NCBI GenBank assembly: GCA_025964695.1 | Contig: JAOPYK010000008.1 | Location: 1 to 33,755, forward strand | Source of the DNA: Streptosporangiaceae bacterium | GTDB taxonomy: Bacteria; Actinomycetota; Actinomycetes; Streptosporangiales; Streptosporangiaceae | Length of the DNA stretch: 33,755 bases | Reading direction: 5' to 3' | Part shown: piece by piece, positions 16,719 through 23,833 of the stretch | Numbering within the stretch: the stretch's first letter is position 1 | Layout: the number at the start of each line of letters is the position of its first letter | Program-made: the position numbers and the translations under genes | Notes under the pieces: model-generated | Database searches by the model: none | Told to the model about the DNA's origin: nothing | The model's input: only the letters and a program-made list of their open reading frames with translations

Positions 16719-17756
16719 TCACGCCGGATAGGCGTGCGTCTCGGTGGCCTTGACCGCGGCCCAGACCTCGTCGCCCTCGGTGAGGCTCAGTTCGGCCACG
16801 GCAGCCGCGGTGATGTCGGCGGCGGTAGGCAGCGGATCATCGAGGTGGACGCGGATGTGGTCGCCGTGCCGTTCGATGCCGACGATCGTCGTCCGCCAGA
16901 GGTTGCGCGGCGTGCCGTCGGGGCGGGTGCGGTAAAGCGCCACCGCCGAGGGCGGGAAGGCGAGGAAGACCTCACCGTCCGATGACTCGGCCGCCCCGAG
17001 CTTGAGGCCCTCGGTCAAAGAGACGACGTGACCGTGGGCGGTGCCGCGATAGAGGTTCAACCCGACCAGCCGGGCGACATAGTCGGTCCGCGGGTGGCGG
17101 GCGACCTGAGCGGGCGTGCCCCACTGGACGACGCGGCCGGCCTCGATGACGATCAGCCGGTCGGCGAGCACCATGGCGTCGAGGGGGTCGTGGGTGACCA
17201 GGACCGTCACACCGGCGAAGTCGGCCAGGTGGTGGCGCAGGTGGGATCGGATCTCCGGCCGGGTGTGGGCGTCCAGTGCCGCGAGGGGCTCGTCGAGCAG
17301 CAGCAGCCGAGGCCGCACGGCCAGGGCGCGGGCCAGCGCGACCCGCTGCGCCTGGCCACCGGAAAGGGCCCGGGGCCGCTGGTGGGCGTGGCCGGCCAAA
17401 CCGACCCGGTCCAGCCACTCGGCGGCCAGCCGCCGGGACTCGGCCCGGCCGATCCCGGCGCACCGCAGGCCGAACGCCACGTTGTCCAGCGCCGTGAGGT
17501 GCGGGAACAGCAGATAATCCTGGAACACCACGCCTACCTGGCGGCGCTCGGCCGGAAGGGTGTGCAGCTCCTTCCCGTCAAGCCGGATGTGTCCCGACGA
17601 GAGCGGGGTGAGACCGGCGAGGGCGCGTAGGTCGGTGGTCTTCCCCGCGCCGTTGGGGCCCAGCAGCGCCACCACCTCGCCCGGTTCGGCGGTGAGGGCG
17701 ACGTCGAGGTCGAAGGCCGGCCGTCGCACGACCAGGTGGGCGTTCAGCACCGTCAC
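16719..17756 (-). CDS. modC: Molybdate-type ABC transporter ATP-binding protein
   Basis: A 345-residue ABC ATPase. Walker A is G-P-N-G-A-G-K-T-T (33-41), the signature is L-S-G-G-Q-A-Q-R, and Walker B is L-L-L-L-D-E-P followed by the H-loop L-V-T-H-D. The C-terminal 110 residues form a TOBE/Mop-type oxyanion-binding domain ending V-W-A-A-V-K-A-T-E, as in ModC and related importers. GTG 17756 overlaps the modB stop by 4 bp. One oddity is Asp42 directly after Walker A, where Leu is usual. The molybdate assignment comes from the TOBE domain, ModB and the Mop regulator; tungstate is equally possible. Confidence 0.88.
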   Translation of the reverse strand: MTVLNAHLVVRRPAFDLDVALTAEPGEVVALLGPNGAGKTTDLRALAGLTPLSSGHIRLDGKELHTLPAERRQVGVVFQDYLLFPHLTALDNVAFGLRCAGIGRAESRRLAAEWLDRVGLAGHAHQRPRALSGGQAQRVALARALAVRPRLLLLDEPLAALDAHTRPEIRSHLRHHLADFAGVTVLVTHDPLDAMVLADRLIVIEAGRVVQWGTPAQVARHPRTDYVARLVGLNLYRGTAHGHVVSLTEGLKLGAAESSDGEVFLAFPPSAVALYRTRPDGTPRNLWRTTIVGIERHGDHIRVHLDDPLPTAADITAAAVAELSLTEGDEVWAAVKATETHAYPA

Positions 17757-18595
17757 GTGATCCACCGGTCGCGGAGACCGGCCAGCACCATGACCGACAC
17801 CGCCAGCAGGACGAGGCTGAGCACGATGGCGGCCTGCGGGTCGCTCTCCAGCGCCAGATAGACGGCCAGCGGCATGGTCTGGGTCCGGCCTGGGAAGTTG
17901 CCGGCGAAGGTGATGGTGGCGCCGAACTCTCCCAGCGCCCGGGACCAGCACAGGACGGCGCCGGCGACGATACCCGGCGCCACCAGCGGCAGGGTGACCC
18001 GGAAGAAGACGGTCCAGCGCGAAGCCCCCAGGGTCGCCGCGGCCTCTTCGTACCTCAGGTCGGCGCCGCGCAACGCGCCCTCGACGCTGATGACCAGGAA
18101 CGGCATGGCCACGAAAGCCTCGGCCAGCACCACGCCGGCGGTCGAGAACGGCAGCGTGATCCCGAATGCGGAGTCCAGCCACCGGCCGACGAGCCCACGT
18201 CGGCCGAGGACGAGCAGCAGCGCGACGCCGCCGACCACGGGGGGCAACACGAGCGGTACGGTCACCAGTGCGCGCACGATCCGTCGGCCGCGGAACGGGA
18301 CGCGGGCCAGCAGCCAGGCCAGCGGAACGCCGAGCAGCACGCAGAACCCGGTGGCGATCGTGGCGGTGACCAGCGACAACCGGAGCGCCTCGAGCACCTG
18401 CGGCTGTGCCAGCCGGGTGCCGAGGGTGGACCATGGCGTCCTGCTCAACAGCCCGGCCAGTGGCAGCACCAGGAACGCCAGGCCGAGCAGGGCCGGCACG
18501 GTCAAGGCCAAGGGGAGCCGCCCGCGCACCGGTTCGGCATCCGTACGGGTTGCGCGGACGCCTGCGCCACCGTGGTGCGGACGCCTCAAGGTCAT
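17753..18595 (-). CDS. modB: Molybdate-type ABC transporter permease
   Basis: A 280-residue permease with about six TM segments after a basic N-tail. Typical ModB signatures are 'LPPVVGGVALL' in the middle and the coupling loop 'EEAAATLGASRWTVFFRVTLP', followed by 'RALGEFGATI.FAGN.PG.TQT', a hallmark of molybdate/tungstate/sulfate permeases. ATG 18595 overlaps by 4 bp the stop of a 22-codon ORF upstream. The order regulator, micro-ORF, modB, modC suggests one operon. The binding protein ModA that normally precedes modB is missing. Confidence 0.92.
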   Translation of the reverse strand: MTLRRPHHGGAGVRATRTDAEPVRGRLPLALTVPALLGLAFLVLPLAGLLSRTPWSTLGTRLAQPQVLEALRLSLVTATIATGFCVLLGVPLAWLLARVPFRGRRIVRALVTVPLVLPPVVGGVALLLVLGRRGLVGRWLDSAFGITLPFSTAGVVLAEAFVAMPFLVISVEGALRGADLRYEEAAATLGASRWTVFFRVTLPLVAPGIVAGAVLCWSRALGEFGATITFAGNFPGRTQTMPLAVYLALESDPQAAIVLSLVLLAVSVMVLAGLRDRWIT

Positions 18596-18660
18596 GCGGC
18601 TTCGGACCCGGCCTCGGTGAACAGGGCCCGGCCCTGTGCCCACTGTTTGCGCTTGATCAA
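18592..18660 (-). CDS. 22-codon ORF in the place of modA
   Basis: A TTG start at 18660, 6 nt after AAGGAG, opens a 22-residue frame ending G-R-A-L-F-T-E-A-G-S-E-A-A. Its TGA overlaps the modB ATG (ATGA). The ending resembles the C-terminal helix of periplasmic molybdate-binding proteins ('G...L...AGF'), so it may be what remains of modA after an internal deletion. It could instead be a short leader peptide that couples translation into modB. The ribosome-binding site and overlap are clear; the origin is speculative. Confidence 0.4.
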   Translation of the reverse strand: MIKRKQWAQGRALFTEAGSEAA

Positions 18661-18686
18661 CGGAGGCTCCTTGTACCGGTGAGGGA

Positions 18687-19088
18687 TCACCCCGGATCGG
18701 GCAGCTCGACGACGACGTTGGTGGACTTGATGACCGCCTCCGCGACCACGCCGACCTCGAGTCCGAGCTCGTCGGCGGCCTCGCGGCTCATCAGCGAGAC
18801 CACCCGGAAGGGACCGGCCTGGATCTCCACCTGGGCCATCACCCCGTCGCGTACGACGTCGGTCACGATGCCCCGCATCCGGTTGCGCGCCGAGGAGAAC
18901 CGTGCGCCCGGCTCATCGCCGCCGCGCGCCTGCTCGCGGACGAAGGCGGCCAGGTCCGTGCCGGACACGATGCGGTGTCCGTGCTCTTGCCGGGTCGCCG
19001 TCAGCCGGCCGGCGTCGACCCAGCGGCGCACCGTGTCCGCGCTCACGCCGAGCAGCGCCGCCGTCTCACTGATCCGGAACATCGTCAC
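18687..19088 (-). CDS. HTH-Mop regulator/molybdate-binding protein
   Basis: A 133-residue protein. An N-terminal MerR/excisionase-like helix-turn-helix (about 3-50: I-S-E-T-A-A-L-L-G-V-S-x-x-T-V-R-R-W) is joined to one C-terminal Mop/TOBE domain (about 66-130: R-N-R-M-R-G-I-V ... V-I-K-S-T-N-V-V-V-E) that binds molybdate or tungstate. Such proteins are common beside actinobacterial mod genes and probably sense oxyanion. The GTG at 19088 coincides with the predicted transcription start, suggesting a leaderless mRNA; ATG 19082 is the alternative. It lies 26 bp upstream of the micro-ORF and modBC. Confidence 0.85.
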   Translation of the reverse strand: MTMFRISETAALLGVSADTVRRWVDAGRLTATRQEHGHRIVSGTDLAAFVREQARGGDEPGARFSSARNRMRGIVTDVVRDGVMAQVEIQAGPFRVVSLMSREAADELGLEVGVVAEAVIKSTNVVVELPDPG

Positions 19089-19094
19089 CCGGTC

Positions 19095-19123
19095 AGCGTA
19101 GAACATCGCAGATGAGAGGACAA
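19095..19123 (-). promoter_or_regulatory. Promoter of the mod locus, probably giving a leaderless transcript
   Basis: On the minus strand, TTGTCC (19123-19118) is 17 bp from TACGCT (19100-19095). Seven nt beyond the -10 lies the G of the regulator's GTG start at 19088, so transcription and translation probably begin at the same base. Confidence 0.55.
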
Positions 19124-19215
19124 TGGCGGACATTCCCTCGGTAAAGCGAGGGCAGCACCTGCCCTGGCCTTCCTTGCCAGGTCCTGGAGCCCGTCGGCGC
19201 CTGCCCGGGCATGAC

Positions 19216-19247
19216 AAAGCCCACACGGTGGACACCGCGTGGGCTTT
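19216..19247. terminator. Hairpin terminator downstream of the cold-shock gene
   Basis: Arms 19216-19230 and 19233-19247 pair over 15 bp with one mismatch (AAAGCCCACACGGTG against CACCGCGTGGGCTTT). The stem ends in AAA/TTT on both sides, so it can work in either direction. It lies 18 bp after the csp stop. Confidence 0.8.
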
Positions 19248-19264
19248 GGGAACGTGCGGAAAGA

Positions 19265-19468
19265 CTAGATCGCGCGGACCTTCTCGGCCTGCGGCCCCTT
19301 CGGCCCCTGGGTGACTTCGAACTCGACCCGCTGGTCCTCTTCGAGGTTGCGGAATCCGTCACCCTGGATGGCACTGAAGTGAACGAACACGTCCGGGCCG
19401 CCCTCATCCTGGCTGATGAAGCCAAAACCCTTTTCGCCGTTGAACCACTTCACGGTGCCTTGTGCCAT
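19265..19468 (-). CDS. Cold-shock domain protein (CspA family)
   Basis: A 67-residue single-domain RNA/ssDNA-binding protein of standard CspA length. RNP1 (K-G-F-G-F-I, residues 13-18) and RNP2 (V-F-V-H-F, 27-31) are intact, and the 'GTVKWFN' start is typical. It acts as an RNA chaperone at low temperature or as a constitutive growth-related chaperone. ATG 19468 is preceded by AGGAG at 7 nt. The roughly 150-nt untranslated leader upstream fits cold-shock genes, whose leaders fold to control translation. Confidence 0.97.
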   Translation of the reverse strand: MAQGTVKWFNGEKGFGFISQDEGGPDVFVHFSAIQGDGFRNLEEDQRVEFEVTQGPKGPQAEKVRAI

Positions 19469-19640
19469 GTGAGATCTCCTGAGATCGACGTCCAGGCATG
19501 CACTGCGCATTGCCTGCAGCTGCTGCGGAAACCATCCCCCGAGAGATAAGCCCGCGGTCATGAACTCCGCGAGCGATCATGCGATCCAGCGAAATCAACG
19601 ACTACAACCGCGACCCAAGGTAGCACACCTGTCGCAGTGT
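19469..19640 (-). promoter_or_regulatory. Cold-shock gene leader and promoter region
   Basis: The 234 bp between csp and the DDAH-like gene stop has no coding signal. On the minus strand TACCTT near 19619-19624 is a plausible -10, which would give a leader of about 145 nt. I see no clear -35. Confidence 0.4.
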
Positions 19641-19702
19641 GTATCGGGCCGTGCCCGTCGCGCACGGCAAAGTTTCGGCACACAAGTCGGAAAGTCGCAG
19701 CG

Positions 19703-20581
19703 CTAGGCACGGATCTCCAGAGTGCAGCACTTGGGTCCGCCACCGGCCTTGCGCAGCTCGGAGAGATCCACCGCGACGGGCCGGTAACCCTGGCGTTCGA
19801 GCTGCCGGATGAGCGCGCTCGCCTCGAGGTTGACCACGACGTTGCGGCCGTCACAGACGGCGTTCAGCCCGAGCACCGCGGCGTCCGTGCCGCAGGCCAG
19901 GACGGCGTCGGGAAACATGCGCTCCAGTACGGCCCGGCTGCCCGGCGAGAAGGCGCCCGGATAGTAGGCGACGTTGTCGTCGCCGAGCGGGAACAGCGCG
20001 GTGTCGAGGTGATAGAACCGCGGGTCGATCAGCCGGAGCGTGACCACCGGGCGGCCGAGGAACTCCTGCGCCTCCTGGTGCGCGGTCACGTCCGTACGGA
20101 AACCGGTGCCGGCCAGGATGATCTCGCCGATGGTCAGGAAGTCGCCCTCACCCTCGTTGGTGTGCAGGGGCTCGCGGACCTCGGCGAAGCCGCGGCGGCG
20201 GAACCACTCGGCGTAGGCGGGACCCTCCGGCGCCCGCTCCGCATGGGTGAACCGCGCTCCGTAGACGCGGCCGCCGACGACCAGGGCGCCGTTCGCCGCG
20301 AATACCATGTCGGGCAGTCCCTCGATGGGGTCGATCAAGCTGACCTCGTGGCCCAGGCCGACATAGGCCGCCCGCAGCGCCTCCCACTGCTCGACCGCGC
20401 GCTGGCGGTCCACGCTCACCGCCGGGTCCATCCAGGGGTTGATCGCGTAGGTGACGGCGAAGTGATCGGGGCGGCACATCAGATAGTGCCGCCGCAGGGC
20501 CTCCCGCTCGGCCGGGGCCCGGGCGGGGCCCGGGACGAGGTGCGGAAGAGACGACGGCTCCATTGCCGGCGAAAGGGACAT
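19703..20581 (-). CDS. ddaH: Dimethylarginine dimethylaminohydrolase-like amidinohydrolase
   Basis: A 292-residue guanidine-modifying enzyme of the DDAH/arginine-deiminase fold. Visible are L-P-D-M-V-F-A-A-N-G (about 100-109), N-E-G-E-G-D-F, D-P-R-F-Y-H-L-D with the catalytic His, and a C-terminal G-G-G-P-K-C-C-T motif, the nucleophile being one of the two adjacent Cys (285/286). DDAH hydrolyses N-omega-methylated arginines to citrulline and methylamines. Other actinobacterial members may use arginine or related guanidines, so the substrate is not certain. ATG 20581 has GGGAG 5 nt upstream. It follows the nitric oxide synthase gene on the same strand with its own promoter between them. Confidence 0.85.
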   Translation of the reverse strand: MSLSPAMEPSSLPHLVPGPARAPAEREALRRHYLMCRPDHFAVTYAINPWMDPAVSVDRQRAVEQWEALRAAYVGLGHEVSLIDPIEGLPDMVFAANGALVVGGRVYGARFTHAERAPEGPAYAEWFRRRGFAEVREPLHTNEGEGDFLTIGEIILAGTGFRTDVTAHQEAQEFLGRPVVTLRLIDPRFYHLDTALFPLGDDNVAYYPGAFSPGSRAVLERMFPDAVLACGTDAAVLGLNAVCDGRNVVVNLEASALIRQLERQGYRPVAVDLSELRKAGGGPKCCTLEIRA

Positions 20582-20660
20582 GGGTTCTCCCAGTGGGAAC
20601 GCGGGGGTCGACGGACCTGCCCGGAGGCGGCGATCCGGCGTCGAGCAGGCCTTGATCGAA

Positions 20661-20757
20661 AGGATAGAGACAGCGAGACCGGCGGACCAATGCGGTGACC
20701 TTGCTTGCAGGCGGAGATTCGTTGCGTTGTTTCCGACAGGGGCCACCGATTCGTTGC
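20661..20757 (-). promoter_or_regulatory. ddaH promoter with two upstream direct repeats
   Basis: On the minus strand TTGGTC (20690-20685) and TATCCT (20666-20661) are 18 bp apart, with a predicted start near 20654. Upstream lie two exact 10-bp direct repeats, GATTCGTTGC on plus at 20716-20725 and 20748-20757. They are 32 bp apart start to start, close to three helical turns, as expected for an activator binding the same DNA face. Confidence 0.55.
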
Positions 20758-20817
20758 ACGACGGCGTACGGCTCGTGTCCGGGGGTCCTGCGGATCCGCG
20801 AGATCAAGGAGGCCGGG

Positions 20818-21993
20818 TCAGTCCTTACACCCGTAGGGGCGCTCGTTCTGTACGTAGCCGGGCCGCAGGTCGGCGTCGTGGTAGGACCGGTGGAACACCG
20901 GAGTGGCCGAGCCGGAGATCGGCGGCACGATCCACGCCCAGTCGGCCGGGCACACGCGCCCGGCGTGCTCCTCACGTGCCACATGGGTCAAGAAGCGCCG
21001 GGACTCGGTGTGGTGGTCGGCGATGGTGACTCCGGCCGTGCGGAAGGAGTGCAGCACCGCCACGTTGAGCTCGACCAGGGCCCGATCGCGCCACAGGCTC
21101 GTCTCACGACCGGTGTCGAGCCCGAGCCGGGCGGCCACCACCGGGAGCAGATCGTAGCGGGCGACGTCGCCGAGGTTGCGCGCCCCGATCTCGGTGCCCA
21201 TGTACCAGCCGTTGAACGGCGCCGCCGGATAGCGGATGCCGCCGACCTCCAGGCTCATGCTGGAGATCGCGGGTACGGCGTGCCAGCGCAGCCCCAGCCC
21301 GGCGAACCACGAGAAGTCCGGATGGCTGAGCGGCACTTCCAGGACGACGTCCGAGGGGACGGGAAAGAACCGGGCCGGGCCGCCCCCGGCCTGGACCACC
21401 AGCGGCAGTAGATCGAACGGGGTCCCCGGGCCGCCGGGCCAGCCCAGGTCACGGGCCGCCTGCGTGAAGGCGGCGCTCATGGGATCCCCCAGGACGCCAC
21501 CGCCGGGCTGCCGGTAGCCGGCGTAGCGGATCAGCTGGTCGTTCCAGATCCGGGGACCCGGCCGCCCCGGGCGGTCCGGCGCGAAGACCGTGATCGTGGG
21601 CCGGATCCGGCCGCGGGCGGTCGCCTCGGCCAGATGCCGGAACGACTCGGCGGCGACCTCCGCGGCCCCGGTCACCTCGCGGCGGTCCCGGATGCGCAGG
21701 CTCCGCCAGTAGAGCCGGCCGATGCACCGGCTGCTGTTGCGCCAGGCCACCCGGGCACCGAACGCCAGTTCCTGCCGGGTGTGCGTGTAGGAGCCGCTCC
21801 GGGCGATCTCGTCGTGAATCTCGCGCAACCGCAGGTCGACCGGCGTGGAGTCCGGGCACTCCGCGTGGAAGAGCTCGGCGAACCGCGCCGCCTCCCGAAG
21901 CAGCGTGGCGTGCCGTTCCGCCGCCCCCCGCAGTTCCTCCTCCGGACGCCGGAAGAGTTTGATTCGTGCCGGTTTTCGTGCCGATAAGGACAT
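20818..21993 (-). CDS. nos: Bacterial nitric oxide synthase oxygenase
   Basis: A 391-residue NOS oxygenase domain that oxidises L-arginine via N-hydroxyarginine to citrulline and NO, using heme and a pterin. The heme-thiolate Cys90 is in W-R-N-S-S-R-C-I-G-R. The arginine-binding Glu is in G-W-Y-M-G-T-E-I-G-A-R-N, and the C-terminal 'YH.AD..PGYV' pterin/dimer region is intact. As in other bacterial NOS there is no fused reductase, so electrons must come from a cellular flavodoxin or ferredoxin reductase. ATG 21993 has only a weak ribosome-binding site. A palindrome GTCACCCGTGAC (21997-22008) lies just upstream and could be an operator. The neighbouring ddaH-like gene suggests linked arginine/methylarginine metabolism. 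Confidence 0.95.
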   Translation of the reverse strand: MSLSARKPARIKLFRRPEEELRGAAERHATLLREAARFAELFHAECPDSTPVDLRLREIHDEIARSGSYTHTRQELAFGARVAWRNSSRCIGRLYWRSLRIRDRREVTGAAEVAAESFRHLAEATARGRIRPTITVFAPDRPGRPGPRIWNDQLIRYAGYRQPGGGVLGDPMSAAFTQAARDLGWPGGPGTPFDLLPLVVQAGGGPARFFPVPSDVVLEVPLSHPDFSWFAGLGLRWHAVPAISSMSLEVGGIRYPAAPFNGWYMGTEIGARNLGDVARYDLLPVVAARLGLDTGRETSLWRDRALVELNVAVLHSFRTAGVTIADHHTESRRFLTHVAREEHAGRVCPADWAWIVPPISGSATPVFHRSYHDADLRPGYVQNERPYGCKD

Positions 21994-21996
21994 GAG

Positions 21997-22008
21997 GTCA
22001 CCCGTGAC
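21997..22008. promoter_or_regulatory. Palindrome GTCACCCGTGAC at the nos start
   Basis: A 5-2-5 inverted repeat directly upstream of the nos ATG, overlapping where the ribosome-binding site should be. It is a candidate repressor site, based only on symmetry and position. Confidence 0.3.
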
Positions 22009-22118
22009 GGATCGTCAGACTTTGATCACCGCGTGCCACAGGATGCCACGGTCACCGCCGGGTCCGGGAGGAGTCGCCACAATAGGCACCGACCACCCCG
22101 TACAGTGACGACGCCACT

Positions 22119-22478
22119 TCACTCGCCCAGCAGCGCGATCAGCCGCTTGGGCGCGATCTTCCGGTAGCCGTCGGTGACCAGCTCGGCGATCTCCTCCCAG
22201 TCGGGCCGCACATCGAGGTAGACGCCCAGCCAGCCGCGGTGGCCCACGTAGGGCGGGCGGAAGAAGCGCCCGGGGTCCGACTCGACGAGTTCCTCCTGGA
22301 CGCCGGGCGGGGCGGCACACCAGAACGCCAGCCGATCGCCGTGGTGATGGTCGGCGAACATCACGAAGACCTTCTTGCCGCCCACGAACCAGGTCGGCTC
22401 CCCGTGGCTGAGCCGTTCGGTGGTCTCCGGCAGGGCGAGGCACAGGGCCCGGAGCCGGTCCAGCGGATCATCTGCCAT
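22119..22478 (-). CDS. MmcQ/YjbR family protein
   Basis: A 119-residue CyaY-like-fold protein. Family features are 'LCLALPETTE..SHGEPTW.V.GK.F' at the N-terminus, the R-P-P-Y-V-G-H-R-G-W-L-G-V region and the C-terminal 'Y..IAPKRL...L'. The family is proposed to bind DNA but its role is not settled. ATG 22478 lies 23 bp after the stop of the deoxyribosyltransferase/NUDIX fusion gene and probably belongs to the same transcript. Its ribosome-binding site is weak. Confidence 0.88.
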   Translation of the reverse strand: MADDPLDRLRALCLALPETTERLSHGEPTWFVGGKKVFVMFADHHHGDRLAFWCAAPPGVQEELVESDPGRFFRPPYVGHRGWLGVYLDVRPDWEEIAELVTDGYRKIAPKRLIALLGE

Positions 22479-22501
22479 GGCGTCGATTGTGCCGGACACC
22501 G

Positions 22502-23728
22502 TCACTCTCCGGTGGGCTCTCGCGTCGCCGGCATCAGGGCCTCGGTGAGCATCCCGAGGGTCGCCCAGTCGACCAGCCGGCCGGCGCGGATCCGCCCGAA
22601 GGTGGTGATCTCCGGGAAGGTGCGCTCGCTTTCCGCCGTGTTCCCGTAGACCTTCCCGTGCACCAAGCCCGCGCGCAGCCGCGCCAGCTCCGCCTCGGTG
22701 ATCTCGGCGGAGAACAGATGCGCGTGGTGCGCCGACATCGTCGCGGCGAGCTGCCGGCTGCCGTGGGCACGCAGCCGGGCAGGGTCGAGCACCAGCCCGG
22801 TCTCCTCCACGACCTCGGCCACCGCGCAGGTCAGCGGGTCCCCCTTCCCCGCCCCGCCCGGCAGTTCGTGCACGAAGCCGTCGGGGCCGGAGGCCGGGCT
22901 GCGGTACTCGCGCACCAGGACCACCGTGGTGTCGTCCAGCCGCGGCGCGGACCGGTAGAGGGCGACCGCGCTGATGTCGGGCCGGGAGATCACCACCTCG
23001 TTCGACTTGATCCGGTCCTCGGCGGTGACGTGCACGCGGACGTGCAGGGCCCAGTAGAAGACCGGTCCGCGGACAGATTCCGGGGAGAAGGTCCACAGCA
23101 GCCGGGCACCCCGCAGCGTGTTGCCGGCGGCGCGCTGCGCGGCGTACCAGCGCTGGAAGCTCTCGGTGCGCCAGATCAGCAGCGGGACCTCGCGCTCTCC
23201 GCCCGCGCGGCGGACGCCCGTGCCGACTGCGGCCAGCGCGGCCCGGACGGTGCCGCCCAGCGTCGTCGCCGTCGGCACCTCCCGCTTGGCCGCGTGGTGC
23301 AGCAGATAGCGGTTGCCCGGAGCCTCCGGCGGGGCACCGAAGACGACCCGGCCGGAGTCGTACCACATCCCCCACTCGACGTTCGTGGTGAACGCGGGCA
23401 GGGTCGTCAGGTCGCGCGGCACGTAGAACAGCACGACGTCGGCCAGATGCAGGCACCGCTCCTCCCATTCGACCTGGCCCGGGTAGTCGCCGTAGTCTCC
23501 GTGCCGGTGCTCGGGCACAAAGACCACCAGCCGGCCGTCGCCCTCCCACCGCCGCCGGAGCCGCTCGATCGCCGCCGGGCGCCAGGAGGCGACCGCGGCG
23601 TCACGCGCGGTCGGCCCGGCGAGGAACACGGCCGCGCGCCACTCGTCCGGCGGCTCCTCGAGTGTGTGAACGACCACGACGTCCGGTGCCTCGCCGACCT
23701 GTGCGTGTGCTTCCCGGTTCAATCCCAT
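22502..23728 (-). CDS. Nucleoside 2-deoxyribosyltransferase-like / NUDIX fusion protein
   Basis: A 408-residue two-domain protein. Residues 30-165 look like a nucleoside 2-deoxyribosyltransferase or nucleotide N-glycosidase domain: A-V-F-L-A-G-P-T-A-R (33-42), V-P-E near 71, Q-V-E-W-E, V-P-R-D-L, and T-T-N-V-E-W-G with Glu118 in the usual nucleophile position. After a linker with a conserved-looking R-T-E-S-F-x-R-W-Y segment (187-195), residues 245-395 form a NUDIX domain. Its box (291-312) keeps the metal-ligand glutamates E305, E308 and E309 but has Gly for the first Glu and Ala for the Arg, so it is divergent. A role in cleaning or degrading modified nucleotides is inference. ATG 23728 follows GGAGGA by 12 nt. 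Confidence 0.8.
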   Translation of the reverse strand: MGLNREAHAQVGEAPDVVVVHTLEEPPDEWRAAVFLAGPTARDAAVASWRPAAIERLRRRWEGDGRLVVFVPEHRHGDYGDYPGQVEWEERCLHLADVVLFYVPRDLTTLPAFTTNVEWGMWYDSGRVVFGAPPEAPGNRYLLHHAAKREVPTATTLGGTVRAALAAVGTGVRRAGGEREVPLLIWRTESFQRWYAAQRAAGNTLRGARLLWTFSPESVRGPVFYWALHVRVHVTAEDRIKSNEVVISRPDISAVALYRSAPRLDDTTVVLVREYRSPASGPDGFVHELPGGAGKGDPLTCAVAEVVEETGLVLDPARLRAHGSRQLAATMSAHHAHLFSAEITEAELARLRAGLVHGKVYGNTAESERTFPEITTFGRIRAGRLVDWATLGMLTEALMPATREPTGE

Positions 23729-23833
23729 AGGTTCGATTCTTCCTCCACCGCATCATCGAGGCATGAACGCTTTTTCCCCGGGTACAGGGCTGGCCGACAG
23801 ATCCATGTCCCACTTGATCAGGAGACGACCCTG

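Noticed and set aside
18661-18690. Molybdenum-cofactor riboswitch upstream of the mod genes
   Set aside because: The space is too short for the known structured RNA, and the upstream regulator transcript appears leaderless.
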